A stretch of 64,000 bases of DNA from Bacteroidota bacterium (lineage in GTDB: Bacteria > Bacteroidota > Bacteroidia > UKL13-3). A program made the position numbers and the translations under genes. How positions within the stretch are numbered: position 1 is the first letter of the stretch; every line of letters begins with the position of its first letter. The notes below the pieces were generated by a model that worked only from the letters and a program-made list of their open reading frames with translations, did no database searches and was not told the origin of the DNA. Positions 8,495-17,753 of this stretch are shown here, piece by piece. The stretch lies in the NCBI GenBank assembly GCA_027488905.1, contig JAIYAT010000017.1, forward strand, positions 124,001 to 188,000, written 5' to 3'.

Positions 8495-9420
8495 TGCTAG
8501 TAAGTATAGCAGTTACAACCTATAATTCAGAAGAATATGTGCTCGAAACGCTAGAAAGTGTTTTCGATCAAACCTACTTTGATATAGAATTGATTGTTTC
8601 AGATGATTGTTCACAAGACAGAACTTTGGACATTGTGATGAATTGGATAAAATTGGAAAGGGTAAAGTCTCGATTCAAAAATATTCAAATAATTCATGTT
8701 GATGTTAATACTGGTGTTTCAGCCAATTGCAACAGAATTTTGAAGGCAAGTACCTCCAATTATATAAAAATGATAGCAGGAGATGATATTTTATATAGGA
8801 ATTGTATTGCAGATAACATAAATTTTATCAATGAGTGCCCTGAAGCAAATTTTGTATTTAGTAAAGTGGAAGTATATCGAGATACTTTTTTGAAAGAAAA
8901 CTATTTGAAAACTTCTCCATTAAATTTTCCTTTAGAATTTATGGGTTCCACTGTAAGTGCAAAAGAACAGTTTCAAATGCTATTAAAGTCTGATAGAATT
9001 AGTTTTACTCCTTCCTATTTTTTTAAGAGGGATGCATTGCTGAATATAGGAGGTTACGATGAAGAAAATCGACTGATCGAAGATTATCCAATGTGGTTGA
9101 AGCTTACACATGCAGGTGAGAAATTATATTTTTTTGACAAAATTACGGTAGGATATAGGGCCCATTCAAAATCTTTAAGCAATTCAAATATTTCAACTTT
9201 GTTTCAAGTATCTTATAAAAGAAATTTTAAAGTTAAGGAACATTATGTTTTTAAACATATTTCTAGTTTTGATATTTGTGCTGAATATTACAGTTACTAT
9301 GTTCAAAGTATATTTGATTTTTTAGGATTAAATAAAAAAAATAGCTTGAATTTGCTACTATATAAATCTTTTAATTTTTACTTAAATCCTTTTTATGTCT
9401 TTCGAAAACTCTGTTTTTAA
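8494..9420 (+). CDS. Family 2 glycosyltransferase
   Basis: A GT-A core is visible with SIAVTTYN at residues 4-11, VSDDCSQD at 35-42 and the metal-site AGDD at 95-98. The acidic IEDYPMW segment near residues 188-194 is typical of the acceptor site. The ATG overlaps the fucosyltransferase stop by one base, implying co-translation, so it may act next to the fucosyltransferase in glycan assembly. Substrate unknown. Confidence 0.85.
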   Translation: MLVSIAVTTYNSEEYVLETLESVFDQTYFDIELIVSDDCSQDRTLDIVMNWIKLERVKSRFKNIQIIHVDVNTGVSANCNRILKASTSNYIKMIAGDDILYRNCIADNINFINECPEANFVFSKVEVYRDTFLKENYLKTSPLNFPLEFMGSTVSAKEQFQMLLKSDRISFTPSYFFKRDALLNIGGYDEENRLIEDYPMWLKLTHAGEKLYFFDKITVGYRAHSKSLSNSNISTLFQVSYKRNFKVKEHYVFKHISSFDICAEYYSYYVQSIFDFLGLNKKNSLNLLLYKSFNFYLNPFYVFRKLCF

Positions 9421-9431
9421 TATTAAAAAAG

Positions 9432-11207
9432 TTGAAAAATTTTAAATTTTATTGGAAATCATACAAATTTTTTAAAGAATTTGTTGGTATTCGAATGCAG
9501 TTACTTCTGATAAGCAGTTTAATGGTTGGCTTTTTAGATGGATTAGGATTAGCACTTTTCTTACCTTTGTTAAAAATGGCTGACGAAAGCAATTCAGAGA
9601 GTCAGAACAATGGTAATTTTTTCAATGAAGCTTTTAGCTTTTTTCATATTTCCCCATCTATTAATTCAATTTTAATAGTAATGCTTTTGTTTTTCATTTT
9701 GAAAGGCGTGGCTTTGCTTTTTAATGAATATATCAAAGTTGCAATTGAGCAAAAATTTATAAGGAAGTTGAGAAACAGCCTTTTAAACCTTTTGAATAGT
9801 ATTTCTTTCGCGTATTTTGTAAAATCTGATATCGGTCGCATTCAAAATACAATGACAGGAGAAGTTGGTAGGGTAGTTACTGCTTTTACTTCTTTTACTT
9901 CTGTATTACAACAAATGTTATTGGTTGTTGTATATTGTATCTTTGCTTTTCAGACCAATGCAGTTTTTGCATTATTCGTAACAATTGGGGGCATTCTAAG
10001 TTCTTTTGCATTTAGTTCTTTGTATACGATTACAATGAACAACTCCGCATTTTTAACTAAGCGAAGTAATAATTTTCAAGGCTTGGTTATTCAACATGTG
10101 TCAAATTTTAAGTATTTAAAGGCAACAGGTACAATTGATAAGTATAGTGATAAATTGCGCAAAACTATATTGGCAATAGAAGAAAGTAATACAAAAATTG
10201 GTGTCTTAAAAGCGATACTTACTGCAACAAGAGAGCCTATTCTTGTCGCAATAATTGTGTCAACAATAATTATCCAAGTTAAGTATTTTGAAGCATCAAT
10301 TGGATCAATATTGGTTAGCTTATTGTTTTTTTATAGGTCTTTATCTTTTATGTTTACTGCTCAGACTAGTTTAAACCAGTTTATGTCAGTATCTGGTTCG
10401 TTAGAAAATATGTCAAACTTTCAGAAAGAGTTAAATGCAAATTTAGAAAGTGAAAATGGCGAGCTAGCAATGCCTTTTAGTAAAAGTATAGAATTTAATA
10501 AGGTGTGTTTATCTTATGGGCAGAAGCAAGTTTTAAAGCAAATTGATCTGGTGATTAAAGACAAGTCAACAGTTGCAATTGTAGGCCCTAGTGGAAGTGG
10601 AAAGACTTCTCTTATTAATATTTTGGTAGGTTTAGTTAAACCCAATAGTGGCACTCTAATTGTAGATGGAAATGATATTACAACCATTGATAAAATGGTT
10701 TATCAAAAAGGAATAGGATATATTACCCAAGAATCTGTTATTTTCGAAGATACAATTTTTAATAATATAACTTTTTGGGATGACTATTCGGCTGAAAACA
10801 TTCTTAGGTTCAGGGAGGCGATAAGTTTGGCAAACATTGCTGAGCTTATTGAAAGTTTACCAGACAATGAACATTCGTTATTAGGTATTAATGGAGTTAA
10901 CTTGAGTGGGGGACAAAGGCAAAGAATATCCATAGCTAGAGAGCTATACAAAAATTCAAGTATTTTGGTTCTAGATGAGGCCACATCGGCGCTAGATTCA
11001 GAATCTGAGGATATGATTAGAACAAATATTAATAACTTAAAAGGTAAATATACAATGGTAATGGTTGCCCATAGGTTATCAACAGTTAGAAGTGCCGATT
11101 TAATAGTTTTGCTAAATGATGGAGAAATTATTGCACAAGGAACATTTAATGAAATGATAAAGGATATTCCAGAATTTAAAAAAATGGTAGAATTACAGTC
11201 ATTATAG
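9432..11207 (+). CDS. PglK/MsbA-type ABC flippase for lipid-linked glycan
   Basis: This is a fused half-transporter of 591 residues. The first about 320 residues hold six hydrophobic segments. The ATPase part has Walker A GPSGSGKT near 385-392, the signature LSGGQRQR near 491-498, Walker B ILVLDEA near 511-517 and the switch histidine in AHRLST near 546. The layout matches Campylobacter PglK, which flips undecaprenyl-linked oligosaccharide across the inner membrane. The start is the TTG at 9432, giving a basic N-terminus. It is followed after four bases by a sulfotransferase. A second, unrelated flippase (Wzx) lies at 19,895. Confidence 0.87.
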   Translation: MKNFKFYWKSYKFFKEFVGIRMQLLLISSLMVGFLDGLGLALFLPLLKMADESNSESQNNGNFFNEAFSFFHISPSINSILIVMLLFFILKGVALLFNEYIKVAIEQKFIRKLRNSLLNLLNSISFAYFVKSDIGRIQNTMTGEVGRVVTAFTSFTSVLQQMLLVVVYCIFAFQTNAVFALFVTIGGILSSFAFSSLYTITMNNSAFLTKRSNNFQGLVIQHVSNFKYLKATGTIDKYSDKLRKTILAIEESNTKIGVLKAILTATREPILVAIIVSTIIIQVKYFEASIGSILVSLLFFYRSLSFMFTAQTSLNQFMSVSGSLENMSNFQKELNANLESENGELAMPFSKSIEFNKVCLSYGQKQVLKQIDLVIKDKSTVAIVGPSGSGKTSLINILVGLVKPNSGTLIVDGNDITTIDKMVYQKGIGYITQESVIFEDTIFNNITFWDDYSAENILRFREAISLANIAELIESLPDNEHSLLGINGVNLSGGQRQRISIARELYKNSSILVLDEATSALDSESEDMIRTNINNLKGKYTMVMVAHRLSTVRSADLIVLLNDGEIIAQGTFNEMIKDIPEFKKMVELQSL

Positions 11208-11211
11208 TTTT

Positions 11212-12231
11212 ATGGGTGAGTTGAAGTCAAATATTATCATAATCGGATTAGGAAATAGTGGTTCAAGTGCCATTCAAGATTTATTGTTAGAATATGATAA
11301 TATTGGGAAATTTAGATATGAGGAAGTTAATTGGTCAACAGGTGAGTTAAATCATTTTAGGTTGCCTGGAATGATTGGAGATAGACTTAAAGAATCCACA
11401 GATTTGGAAAATTCAAATAACCTAGAATTATGGTTAAAAGAAAATAAAAGGCCTATTGTACCTTCTTCATTGTATTTCAGGACTATTATTCCTGATTCGA
11501 TTTACAATCTGTATAAAGAAAATAAGTTTACAAGAAATTTTGCAAAGAGTAAGATTTCTCAATGGAAACAACAGCAAAAATATTACGACTCTTTGGTTTC
11601 AATTAACTCTGATTTATCGAAAACCAAGGATTATGATGAAAGAATGAAAATTGCAAGAAGGTGGTTGGAGGAGTTGCGTAACATTTTTGGGAAGGATAAA
11701 CCATTTATGCAACATAAACCAATTTTCCATGAAAGACACTTGGATATTTGGCCTACTTTATTTGACCCATTTAAAGTAATAATGATATTTAGAGAGCCTC
11801 GGGATCAGCTAGCTACAGTTCTAAAATCAAGCGTGATGTTTCGACACACCGATTGGAAATATCATGCACTTTTTGGAATGGATAAAGGAAATAGACGCTT
11901 GTTTCATGCCCTAATTGAAACAACTTATATGAGGGCTTTATGTATTGATGTAATGGAAAAAAGATTTGGACCTTCTAAGTTTTTGAAATTGGATTTTGAA
12001 GGTTTAATTTCCAACTATGACCAATATAAGGCTATCATTGAGAATTTTTTAGAAATAGGACCCTTGCATCATGTAAAACCTAAGGCTTTTTTTGATCCGA
12101 AAGTCTCTATAAATTCGATTAAAGAAAATTCATCGCTTTTGGATCCATCTGATGAAGAATATATTATACCACTTGAAAAATGGTATCAACAAAAAATAAA
12201 AGAAGTAAAAGAATCTCTTAATAACTATTAA
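11212..12231 (+). CDS. Sulfotransferase-like protein
   Basis: The N-terminus shows a PAPS-type P-loop, GLGNSGSS at residues 12-19, like the GxxRSGTS loop of sulfotransferases. FREPRDQLATVLKSS, near 193-207, fits the 3'-phosphate-binding motif, with Arg and Ser in the expected places. It would move sulfate from PAPS to a sugar hydroxyl in the cytoplasm. It lies between the ABC flippase and NeuB with gaps of four and five bases, so sulfation probably belongs to the same glycan. The loop has Asn where Arg is common, and the family call is by motif only. Confidence 0.7.
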   Translation: MGELKSNIIIIGLGNSGSSAIQDLLLEYDNIGKFRYEEVNWSTGELNHFRLPGMIGDRLKESTDLENSNNLELWLKENKRPIVPSSLYFRTIIPDSIYNLYKENKFTRNFAKSKISQWKQQQKYYDSLVSINSDLSKTKDYDERMKIARRWLEELRNIFGKDKPFMQHKPIFHERHLDIWPTLFDPFKVIMIFREPRDQLATVLKSSVMFRHTDWKYHALFGMDKGNRRLFHALIETTYMRALCIDVMEKRFGPSKFLKLDFEGLISNYDQYKAIIENFLEIGPLHHVKPKAFFDPKVSINSIKENSSLLDPSDEEYIIPLEKWYQQKIKEVKESLNNY

Positions 12232-12236
12232 ATTGT

Positions 12237-13235
12237 ATGAAAAGAACTAAAATTATTGCCGAAATTGGAAATACACATGAAGGTTCTGTAGGGTTAGCTA
12301 AACAGTTTATTAAGGAGGCTGCAAATTGCGGTGTTGATGCTGTTAAATTTCAAACCCACATTTTTGATGAAGAAAGCCTACCATCTGCACCAAATCCTCC
12401 TTATTTCAAAGACGAATCGAGAAAAGCATATTTTGAAAGAACTGCTTTTACCTTTGAGCAATACCAGCAGCTAAAAACTTTTGCAGAGGTAGATTGTGGA
12501 GTTGAGTTCTTATCTTCACCTTTTTCTATAAAGGCAGCCCAAATGCTGATTGATTTAGGGTTAAACACATTGAAAATACCATCAGGAGAAATTAGTAATA
12601 TTCCTTTATTAGAATTTATAGCTGAAAATACCAATGCAAGTATTATTTTGTCTAGTGGAATGAGCAGTTGGCTAGAACTTGATAGAGCAGTTGAAGTATT
12701 TAGAGGAAAAAATGAAACCATTGTTTTACAATGTACCTCACAGTATCCATGTCCGCCTGAAAATGCTGGATTAAATTTAATGCAAGAAATGGGAAAACGC
12801 TATAATTGTAAATATGGATTTTCTGACCATACATTAGGTATAGGAGTTCCTTTAGCAGCTGTAATGTTGGGTGCAAGTATTGTGGAAAAGCATTTTACTT
12901 TGTCAAAAAAAATGTATGGAAGTGATGCAAAGAACTCTGTTGAACCGCATGAATTTTCAGAATTGGTTAAAGCTATTCGTGATGCAGAAATATCAAGCCA
13001 GGTTAGAATTGAGAAAGATGACATATTAAAAGGACTAGGAGATATGAAGCTCGTTTTTGAAAAATCAATTGTTTCCACAAGAAATCTTATTAAAGGTGAA
13101 AAAATTGAGTTAGGTGATTTAGCTTTTAAAAAACCAGGGAATGGAATTCCTGCTGCCAATTATAAAGATTTGATTGGTAGGGTTTTGAAGAAAGATGTAA
13201 ATGAAAATGAACAAATATTATTTGATTATTTTTAA
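12237..13235 (+). CDS. neuB: NeuB-family sialic/legionaminic acid synthase
   Basis: This enzyme condenses phosphoenolpyruvate with ManNAc or a related 2,4-diacetamido hexose to give a nine-carbon 2-keto acid. Motifs visible along the barrel are EIGNTHEG at 9-16, KFQTH at about 37-41, KIPSGEISN, SSGMS, the metal-site GFSDHT near 194-199 and EKHFTL near 217. An antifreeze-like SAF domain fills about residues 275-332. At 332 residues it is close to NeuB and LegI length. Directly followed by NeuC and NeuA. Motif reading cannot separate Neu5Ac from legionaminic acid specificity. Confidence 0.9.
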   Translation: MKRTKIIAEIGNTHEGSVGLAKQFIKEAANCGVDAVKFQTHIFDEESLPSAPNPPYFKDESRKAYFERTAFTFEQYQQLKTFAEVDCGVEFLSSPFSIKAAQMLIDLGLNTLKIPSGEISNIPLLEFIAENTNASIILSSGMSSWLELDRAVEVFRGKNETIVLQCTSQYPCPPENAGLNLMQEMGKRYNCKYGFSDHTLGIGVPLAAVMLGASIVEKHFTLSKKMYGSDAKNSVEPHEFSELVKAIRDAEISSQVRIEKDDILKGLGDMKLVFEKSIVSTRNLIKGEKIELGDLAFKKPGNGIPAANYKDLIGRVLKKDVNENEQILFDYF

Positions 13236-13283
13236 TTTATTTTAATTTGCAATGCGTGTTCTAAAATAGTGAAAGAATTAAAG

Positions 13284-14447
13284 ATGAAAAAAATTTGTGT
13301 TTTTGTTGGTAGTAGAGCTAATTATAGTAGCATAAAGTCAGTAATGACTTCTATCAAAAACCACCCAGCTTTGCAATTGCAAGTTATAGCTGGTGCTTCT
13401 GCTGTGTTAGATAGATTTGGTAAAGTTGAAGATATTATTAAGGCGGATGGATTCTCAATTGATTTTAGTTTTTACAATAACGTAGAAGGCGAAATTCCAG
13501 TAACAATGGCTAAATCAACAGGTTTGGGATTGATTGAAGCAGCCCTGATTTTTGGAAATCTAAATCCAGACTATTTGATAGTTGTAGGAGATCGATTTGA
13601 AATGATGGCTGTTACAATTGCAGCTGCCTATATGAATATAAGGGTTGCGCATACAATGGGAGGCGAAGTTACTGGCACCATAGATGAAAGTATTAGGCAC
13701 GCCATTACAAAATTTGCACATGTTCACTTTGCAGCAAGTGAAGATGCTAAAAATCGAATTATTAAATTGGGAGAGGATCCTAAATATGTTTTTAACGTTG
13801 GTTGCCCAAGAATGGATTTGGTTTTAAATGAAATTAAAGTTGATTCAAACATAGTTTTAAATTATATATTTGATAATTTTGGCGGAGTTGGTTCAAACAA
13901 GTTTGATTTAAATGAGCCTTTTTTACTTGTTTCCCAACATCCTGTTACAACTGAATTTGGTGAAAATAAGGATCAAATTAATGAAACCTTAGCAGCCTTA
14001 AATGAGCTAAAAATCAATACCATCATGCTTTGGCCAAATATTGATGCTGGAAGTGATGATATTTCAAAAGGAATTAGGTCTTTTAGAGAGACAACTAAAC
14101 CTACATGGTTACATTTGTTTAAAAACCTACCTACTCCTGTTTACATTCATTTGATGAAAAATTGTCTTTGTTTGATAGGAAATAGCAGCTCTGGTGTTAG
14201 AGAAGGGGCCACTATTGGAACTCCTGTTGTAAATATAGGATCAAGGCAAAATAAAAGAGAAATGGGCGAAAATGTCATCAATGTAGATTACCATAGAGCG
14301 GAAATTATTGATGCAATAAAGAAGCAAATTAGTCATGGTAAATACAAAAGTAATGGAATTTATGGAGATGGAACAGCAGGAAAAAGTATTGCCACAATAT
14401 TAGCTGAAATTGAAGATCCACCTATACAAAAGACGATCTGTTATTAA
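13284..14447 (+). CDS. neuC: NeuC-family hydrolysing UDP-GlcNAc 2-epimerase
   Basis: The protein begins MKKICVFVGSRANYSS, matching the GTRAEY/GSRANY start of NeuC. The GDRFEMMA segment near 102 and GNSSSGVRE near 299 are further NeuC-type signatures. It releases ManNAc, or a 2,4-diacetamido-mannose analogue, together with UDP for use by NeuB. I chose ATG 13,284 (387 aa) over the in-frame GTG at 13,269 because it places the first strand at the N-terminus. It lies between neuB and neuA on the same strand with short spacers, forming a standard three-gene nonulosonate unit. Confidence 0.9.
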   Translation: MKKICVFVGSRANYSSIKSVMTSIKNHPALQLQVIAGASAVLDRFGKVEDIIKADGFSIDFSFYNNVEGEIPVTMAKSTGLGLIEAALIFGNLNPDYLIVVGDRFEMMAVTIAAAYMNIRVAHTMGGEVTGTIDESIRHAITKFAHVHFAASEDAKNRIIKLGEDPKYVFNVGCPRMDLVLNEIKVDSNIVLNYIFDNFGGVGSNKFDLNEPFLLVSQHPVTTEFGENKDQINETLAALNELKINTIMLWPNIDAGSDDISKGIRSFRETTKPTWLHLFKNLPTPVYIHLMKNCLCLIGNSSSGVREGATIGTPVVNIGSRQNKREMGENVINVDYHRAEIIDAIKKQISHGKYKSNGIYGDGTAGKSIATILAEIEDPPIQKTICY

Positions 14448-14468
14448 TATTACCTAAGTTTTTATATA

Positions 14469-15161
14469 ATGAATTTTGTTGCAATTATTCCTGCGAGAGG
14501 CGGAAGCAAAGGTATAATAGGTAAAAATAAAAAGTTATTACTTGGTAAACCCCTTATTCAATACACGCTTGATGCTGCATTGGCTTCCTCCCAATTAAAA
14601 TTGATAATTGTTTCAACGGATGACCAAGAAATTGCAGACTTATGTTTAGCCCGAAATGTGGAAGTTCAATTTAGGCCAGAACATCTTTGTGGTGATTTAG
14701 TTCCAACATTGCCTGTGCTGCAACATGTGCTTTTAAATTCTAAAATTGATTATGATGCTGTATTGACCTTGCAGCCAACCTCCCCACTTAGAACCTCGCA
14801 ACACATCATAGAGGCTGTAACGCTATTTAAACAAAATCAAGAAGCTGATTCTTTAGTTAGCGTAGTGAAAGTACCGCATAATTTTAGCCCAGAGTCTCTG
14901 ATGAAAATGGAGGGTAATTACCTATTTAATTATTTAGACGTTGATCCTATACTACGACGTCAAGATAAGAAAACTTATTTTGCTAGAAACGGTGCAGCAA
15001 TTTATATTACCAAACGACAACAATTAGAAAAGTCAATTTTGGGAGGTAAAATTATTGGATATGAAATGTCTGCAATTGATAGCTTAGACATTGACACTAT
15101 GGAAGATTGGGAAATGGCAGAATTGATCTTGAGTAAAGACTATAAAATCCCTGAAGAATAG
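14469..15161 (+). CDS. neuA: CMP-nonulosonate (NeuA-type) cytidylyltransferase
   Basis: IPARGGSKG at residues 7-15 is the CTP-binding loop of CMP-sialate synthetases and differs from the Kdo-type loop of the gene at 3,757. STDDQEI, LQPTSPLR near 102-109, ARNGAAIY near 174 and the late SLDIDTMEDW segment follow in family order. It activates the NeuB product with CMP. At 230 residues it is the short, single-domain form without the esterase domain of some NeuA proteins. Two distinct CMP-sugar synthetases in one locus imply two different acidic sugars. Confidence 0.92.
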   Translation: MNFVAIIPARGGSKGIIGKNKKLLLGKPLIQYTLDAALASSQLKLIIVSTDDQEIADLCLARNVEVQFRPEHLCGDLVPTLPVLQHVLLNSKIDYDAVLTLQPTSPLRTSQHIIEAVTLFKQNQEADSLVSVVKVPHNFSPESLMKMEGNYLFNYLDVDPILRRQDKKTYFARNGAAIYITKRQQLEKSILGGKIIGYEMSAIDSLDIDTMEDWEMAELILSKDYKIPEE

Positions 15162-15238
15162 TTTAGCATCACAATTTTATTGCTCCTTAGAAATAGGTTA
15201 GAATTAGATTTCAGTTTTCTATTTAGTATAATATTTAT

Positions 15239-16180
15239 ATGACTCTTACCCCAACATTCTCAATTGTATCGCCTGTTTACAAAGCAGAAAAAATAATTCC
15301 TGTTTTAATTGATAGAATTGAAAAAAGCATGAATTCTATAACTAATAATTATGAAATCATATTGGTTGAGGATTGCGGGCCAGATTATTCTTGGGAGGTT
15401 ATTGAAACAATTGCAAAAGAAAACTCAAGGGTTGTTGGTGTAAAGTTAAGTAGAAATTTTGGCCAACACCATGCCATTACTTGCGGTTTAGAATTAGCTA
15501 AAGGAGATTGGATTGTTGTAATGGATTGTGATTTGCAAGATCAACCGGAGGAAATACCAAAATTGTACCAAAAGGCTCTGGAAGGTTATGACATGGTTTT
15601 GGCTCAAAGACACAATAGAAATGATAGTTTTTTAAAGAAATTAAGCTCAACCGCATTTTATTCTTTTTTTTCTTATTTAGCAGGGGTTCCTCAGGATGGT
15701 TCGATTGCAAATTTTGGAGTTTACAACAAAAAAGTTATTGATGAGGTCGTGAAAATGAAAGAACCATTACGCGCATTTTTTTTTATGGTAAAATGGGTAG
15801 GCTTTAAAAGTATTGCTATTCCTATTGAACATGCCGCAAGATTCGAGGGTAAAACCTCTTATAGTTGGAAGAAGTTAATTAATTTGGCATTAGATGCCAT
15901 TGTTTCATATTCAGATAGACCATTAAAAATGGCAGTAAAAACAGGAATCTGCATTTCTTTTATTTCAATTGTCTTTGCTTTTTTTCAATTAATAAATTAC
16001 TTTTTGGGAAATATTACTGTGAGCGGATATACAAGTCTTATTTTCTCTATTTGGTTTTTATCTGGGATGATAATCTTCTTTTTAGGAATTATAGGTTTAT
16101 ATTTGGGCAAAACTTTTGAAGGAGTAAAGAACAGACCAATTTTTATTATAGATAAGATGACTAATAATGGAGGTTATTGA
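15239..16180 (+). CDS. DPM1/ArnC/GtrB-like polyprenyl-phosphate glycosyltransferase
   Basis: A GT2 domain opens with FSIVSPVYK and has LVEDCGPDYSW near 42-52, LSRNFGQHHA at 70-79 and the metal-site MDCDLQDQPEE at 95-105. Two hydrophobic helices at about 231-252 and 266-290 anchor it in the membrane. This is the layout of enzymes that load a hexose or aminohexose onto polyprenyl phosphate for use in the periplasm, as ArnC and GtrB do. That suggests some sugars are added outside the cytoplasm, although no periplasmic GT-C partner is visible here. Confidence 0.88.
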   Translation: MTLTPTFSIVSPVYKAEKIIPVLIDRIEKSMNSITNNYEIILVEDCGPDYSWEVIETIAKENSRVVGVKLSRNFGQHHAITCGLELAKGDWIVVMDCDLQDQPEEIPKLYQKALEGYDMVLAQRHNRNDSFLKKLSSTAFYSFFSYLAGVPQDGSIANFGVYNKKVIDEVVKMKEPLRAFFFMVKWVGFKSIAIPIEHAARFEGKTSYSWKKLINLALDAIVSYSDRPLKMAVKTGICISFISIVFAFFQLINYFLGNITVSGYTSLIFSIWFLSGMIIFFLGIIGLYLGKTFEGVKNRPIFIIDKMTNNGGY

Positions 16181-16604
16181 TATTTAGCGTTTTAGAATGT
16201 CAAGTAAGTTCAAGTTTAAATTTAGTTTGAAATTTTCTAAATTGAGAAATTTTTTATTATCAAAACAAATTCTTTAAACATTTATTTATGTTAACGAATA
16301 GATTCTAAAATTAAAAAGCATGATAAATATTCAAGTTGAAAATTTCAAAAATGGGATCACTACTTTTTTGTGATCTAAATATAGGTGCTAAATTAGAAAA
16401 ATCTAAATGAATGTTTATTCCAATCTAAAGTTAATCTAAAAAATATAAAAATTGAAAATCTGATAACGAAATTGATTTTGAAGGTTAAAATGTTTTTTAC
16501 TTCAATGTTTCAAATCGGCTTTTTACAAGTAGAAAATCAGTTGAAGAAATAAAATTTATGAAGTTTTTATTATCCAAAAAAGCAAGATTTACACATTATT
16601 ATTA
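16181..16604. other. Non-coding gap, 424 bases
   Basis: AT-rich spacer between the NeuBCA block and the Fuc4NAc block. No credible ORF. A small hairpin with six-base arms (GATCAC 16,355-16,360 and GTGATC 16,370-16,375) lacks a following T-run, so it is a poor terminator. The gap may mark a junction between gene blocks. Confidence 0.5.
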
Positions 16605-17753
16605 ATGATGATTCCCTTTAACAAACCCTATCTTACAGGCAAAGAAGGCCACTATATTTACCAAGCAGTATTGTCTGGAAAAATAAGTGGGGATGGTGTA
16701 TTTACTAAAAAATGCCATCAATGGTTTGAACAAAACTATGGCTTTAAAAAAGTTTTGCTTACAACCTCTTGCACAGATGCCCTAGAAATGGCTGCTCTCT
16801 TATTAGATATTCAACCAGGTGATGAGGTAATTATGCCTTCATACACTTTTGTGTCTACCTCTAATGCCTTTGTTTTACGAGGAGCTAAAATTGTTTTTGC
16901 CGATAGCAGAACAGATCATCCAGGTTTAGATGAAAGTTCCATTGAGGCACTTATTACTTCAAGAACAAAAGCCATTGTACCAGTACATTATGCTGGTGTG
17001 GCTTGCGATATGGACATGATAATGAACCTAGCCTCTAAGCATAACCTATTTGTAGTTGAAGATGCCGCTCAAGCAATTGACGCTTATTTTACTGGAAAGG
17101 GTGGTGTTAAAAGACCTCTTGGTTCTATTGGCCATTTGGCTGCATTTTCTTTTCATGAAACTAAAAATATCATGAGTGGAGAAGGGGGATTGTTGGCTAT
17201 TAATGATGATCGTTTTATCAATAGGGCTGAAATCATTAGAGAAAAAGGAACCAATCGTTCTGCTTTTTTTAGAGGAGAAGTAGATAAGTATAATTGGGTT
17301 GACTTGGGTTCTTCTTTTTTACCTTCTGATATTATTGCTGCATTTTTGTTTGCCCAACTTGAGAACTTAAGCGAAATTCAATCTAGACGTAAAGAAGTAT
17401 GGAATAGGTACAATAAAAATCTTAACCCACTGGAAGAAGAAGGTAAACTCAAGCTACCCGCCTTGCCAAACTTTGCTTCGAATAATGCTCATATGTTCTA
17501 CATTTTATTATCAGACTTAAATACGAGAACAAGATTGATTTCGCATTTAAAAGATAAAGGTGTTTTATCTGTGTTTCATTATTTGAGTTTGCATAAAAGC
17601 GCCTTTTATGAGGAAAAACATGATGGACGTGAGCTTCTTCAAAGTGATTATTATACCGATACACTGCTTCGTTTGCCTCTATTTTTTGAATTGACAAATG
17701 AGCAAGTTGATATGATTTCAAATGAAATAAAATTTTTTTTTAATCAGAGTTGA
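16605..17753 (+). CDS. wecE: WecE/RffA-type dTDP-4-amino-4,6-dideoxygalactose aminotransferase
   Basis: This is a PLP enzyme of the DegT/DnrJ/EryC1 family. The Schiff-base lysine is Lys187 in SFHETKN, and VEDAAQA at 151-157 holds the PLP-contacting Asp. The N-terminus (IPFNKPYLTGKEG), the TSCTDALEMAALLL segment and the 382-residue length closely follow E. coli WecE (376 aa). It turns dTDP-4-keto-6-deoxyglucose into dTDP-Fuc4N. A WecF-like transferase lies two genes downstream, which supports the call. RmlA, RmlB and the WecD acetyltransferase are not visible in the window. Confidence 0.9.
   Translation: MMIPFNKPYLTGKEGHYIYQAVLSGKISGDGVFTKKCHQWFEQNYGFKKVLLTTSCTDALEMAALLLDIQPGDEVIMPSYTFVSTSNAFVLRGAKIVFADSRTDHPGLDESSIEALITSRTKAIVPVHYAGVACDMDMIMNLASKHNLFVVEDAAQAIDAYFTGKGGVKRPLGSIGHLAAFSFHETKNIMSGEGGLLAINDDRFINRAEIIREKGTNRSAFFRGEVDKYNWVDLGSSFLPSDIIAAFLFAQLENLSEIQSRRKEVWNRYNKNLNPLEEEGKLKLPALPNFASNNAHMFYILLSDLNTRTRLISHLKDKGVLSVFHYLSLHKSAFYEEKHDGRELLQSDYYTDTLLRLPLFFELTNEQVDMISNEIKFFFNQS

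Noticed and set aside
12401-13159. Long open frames opposite neuB
   Set aside because: They mirror the codons of an evident gene on the plus strand, have no family motif, and share the strand composition expected of shadows.
16355-16375. Hairpin as a terminator after the GT2 gene
   Set aside because: Six-base arms, no T-run after the stem, and about 175 bases beyond the stop codon.
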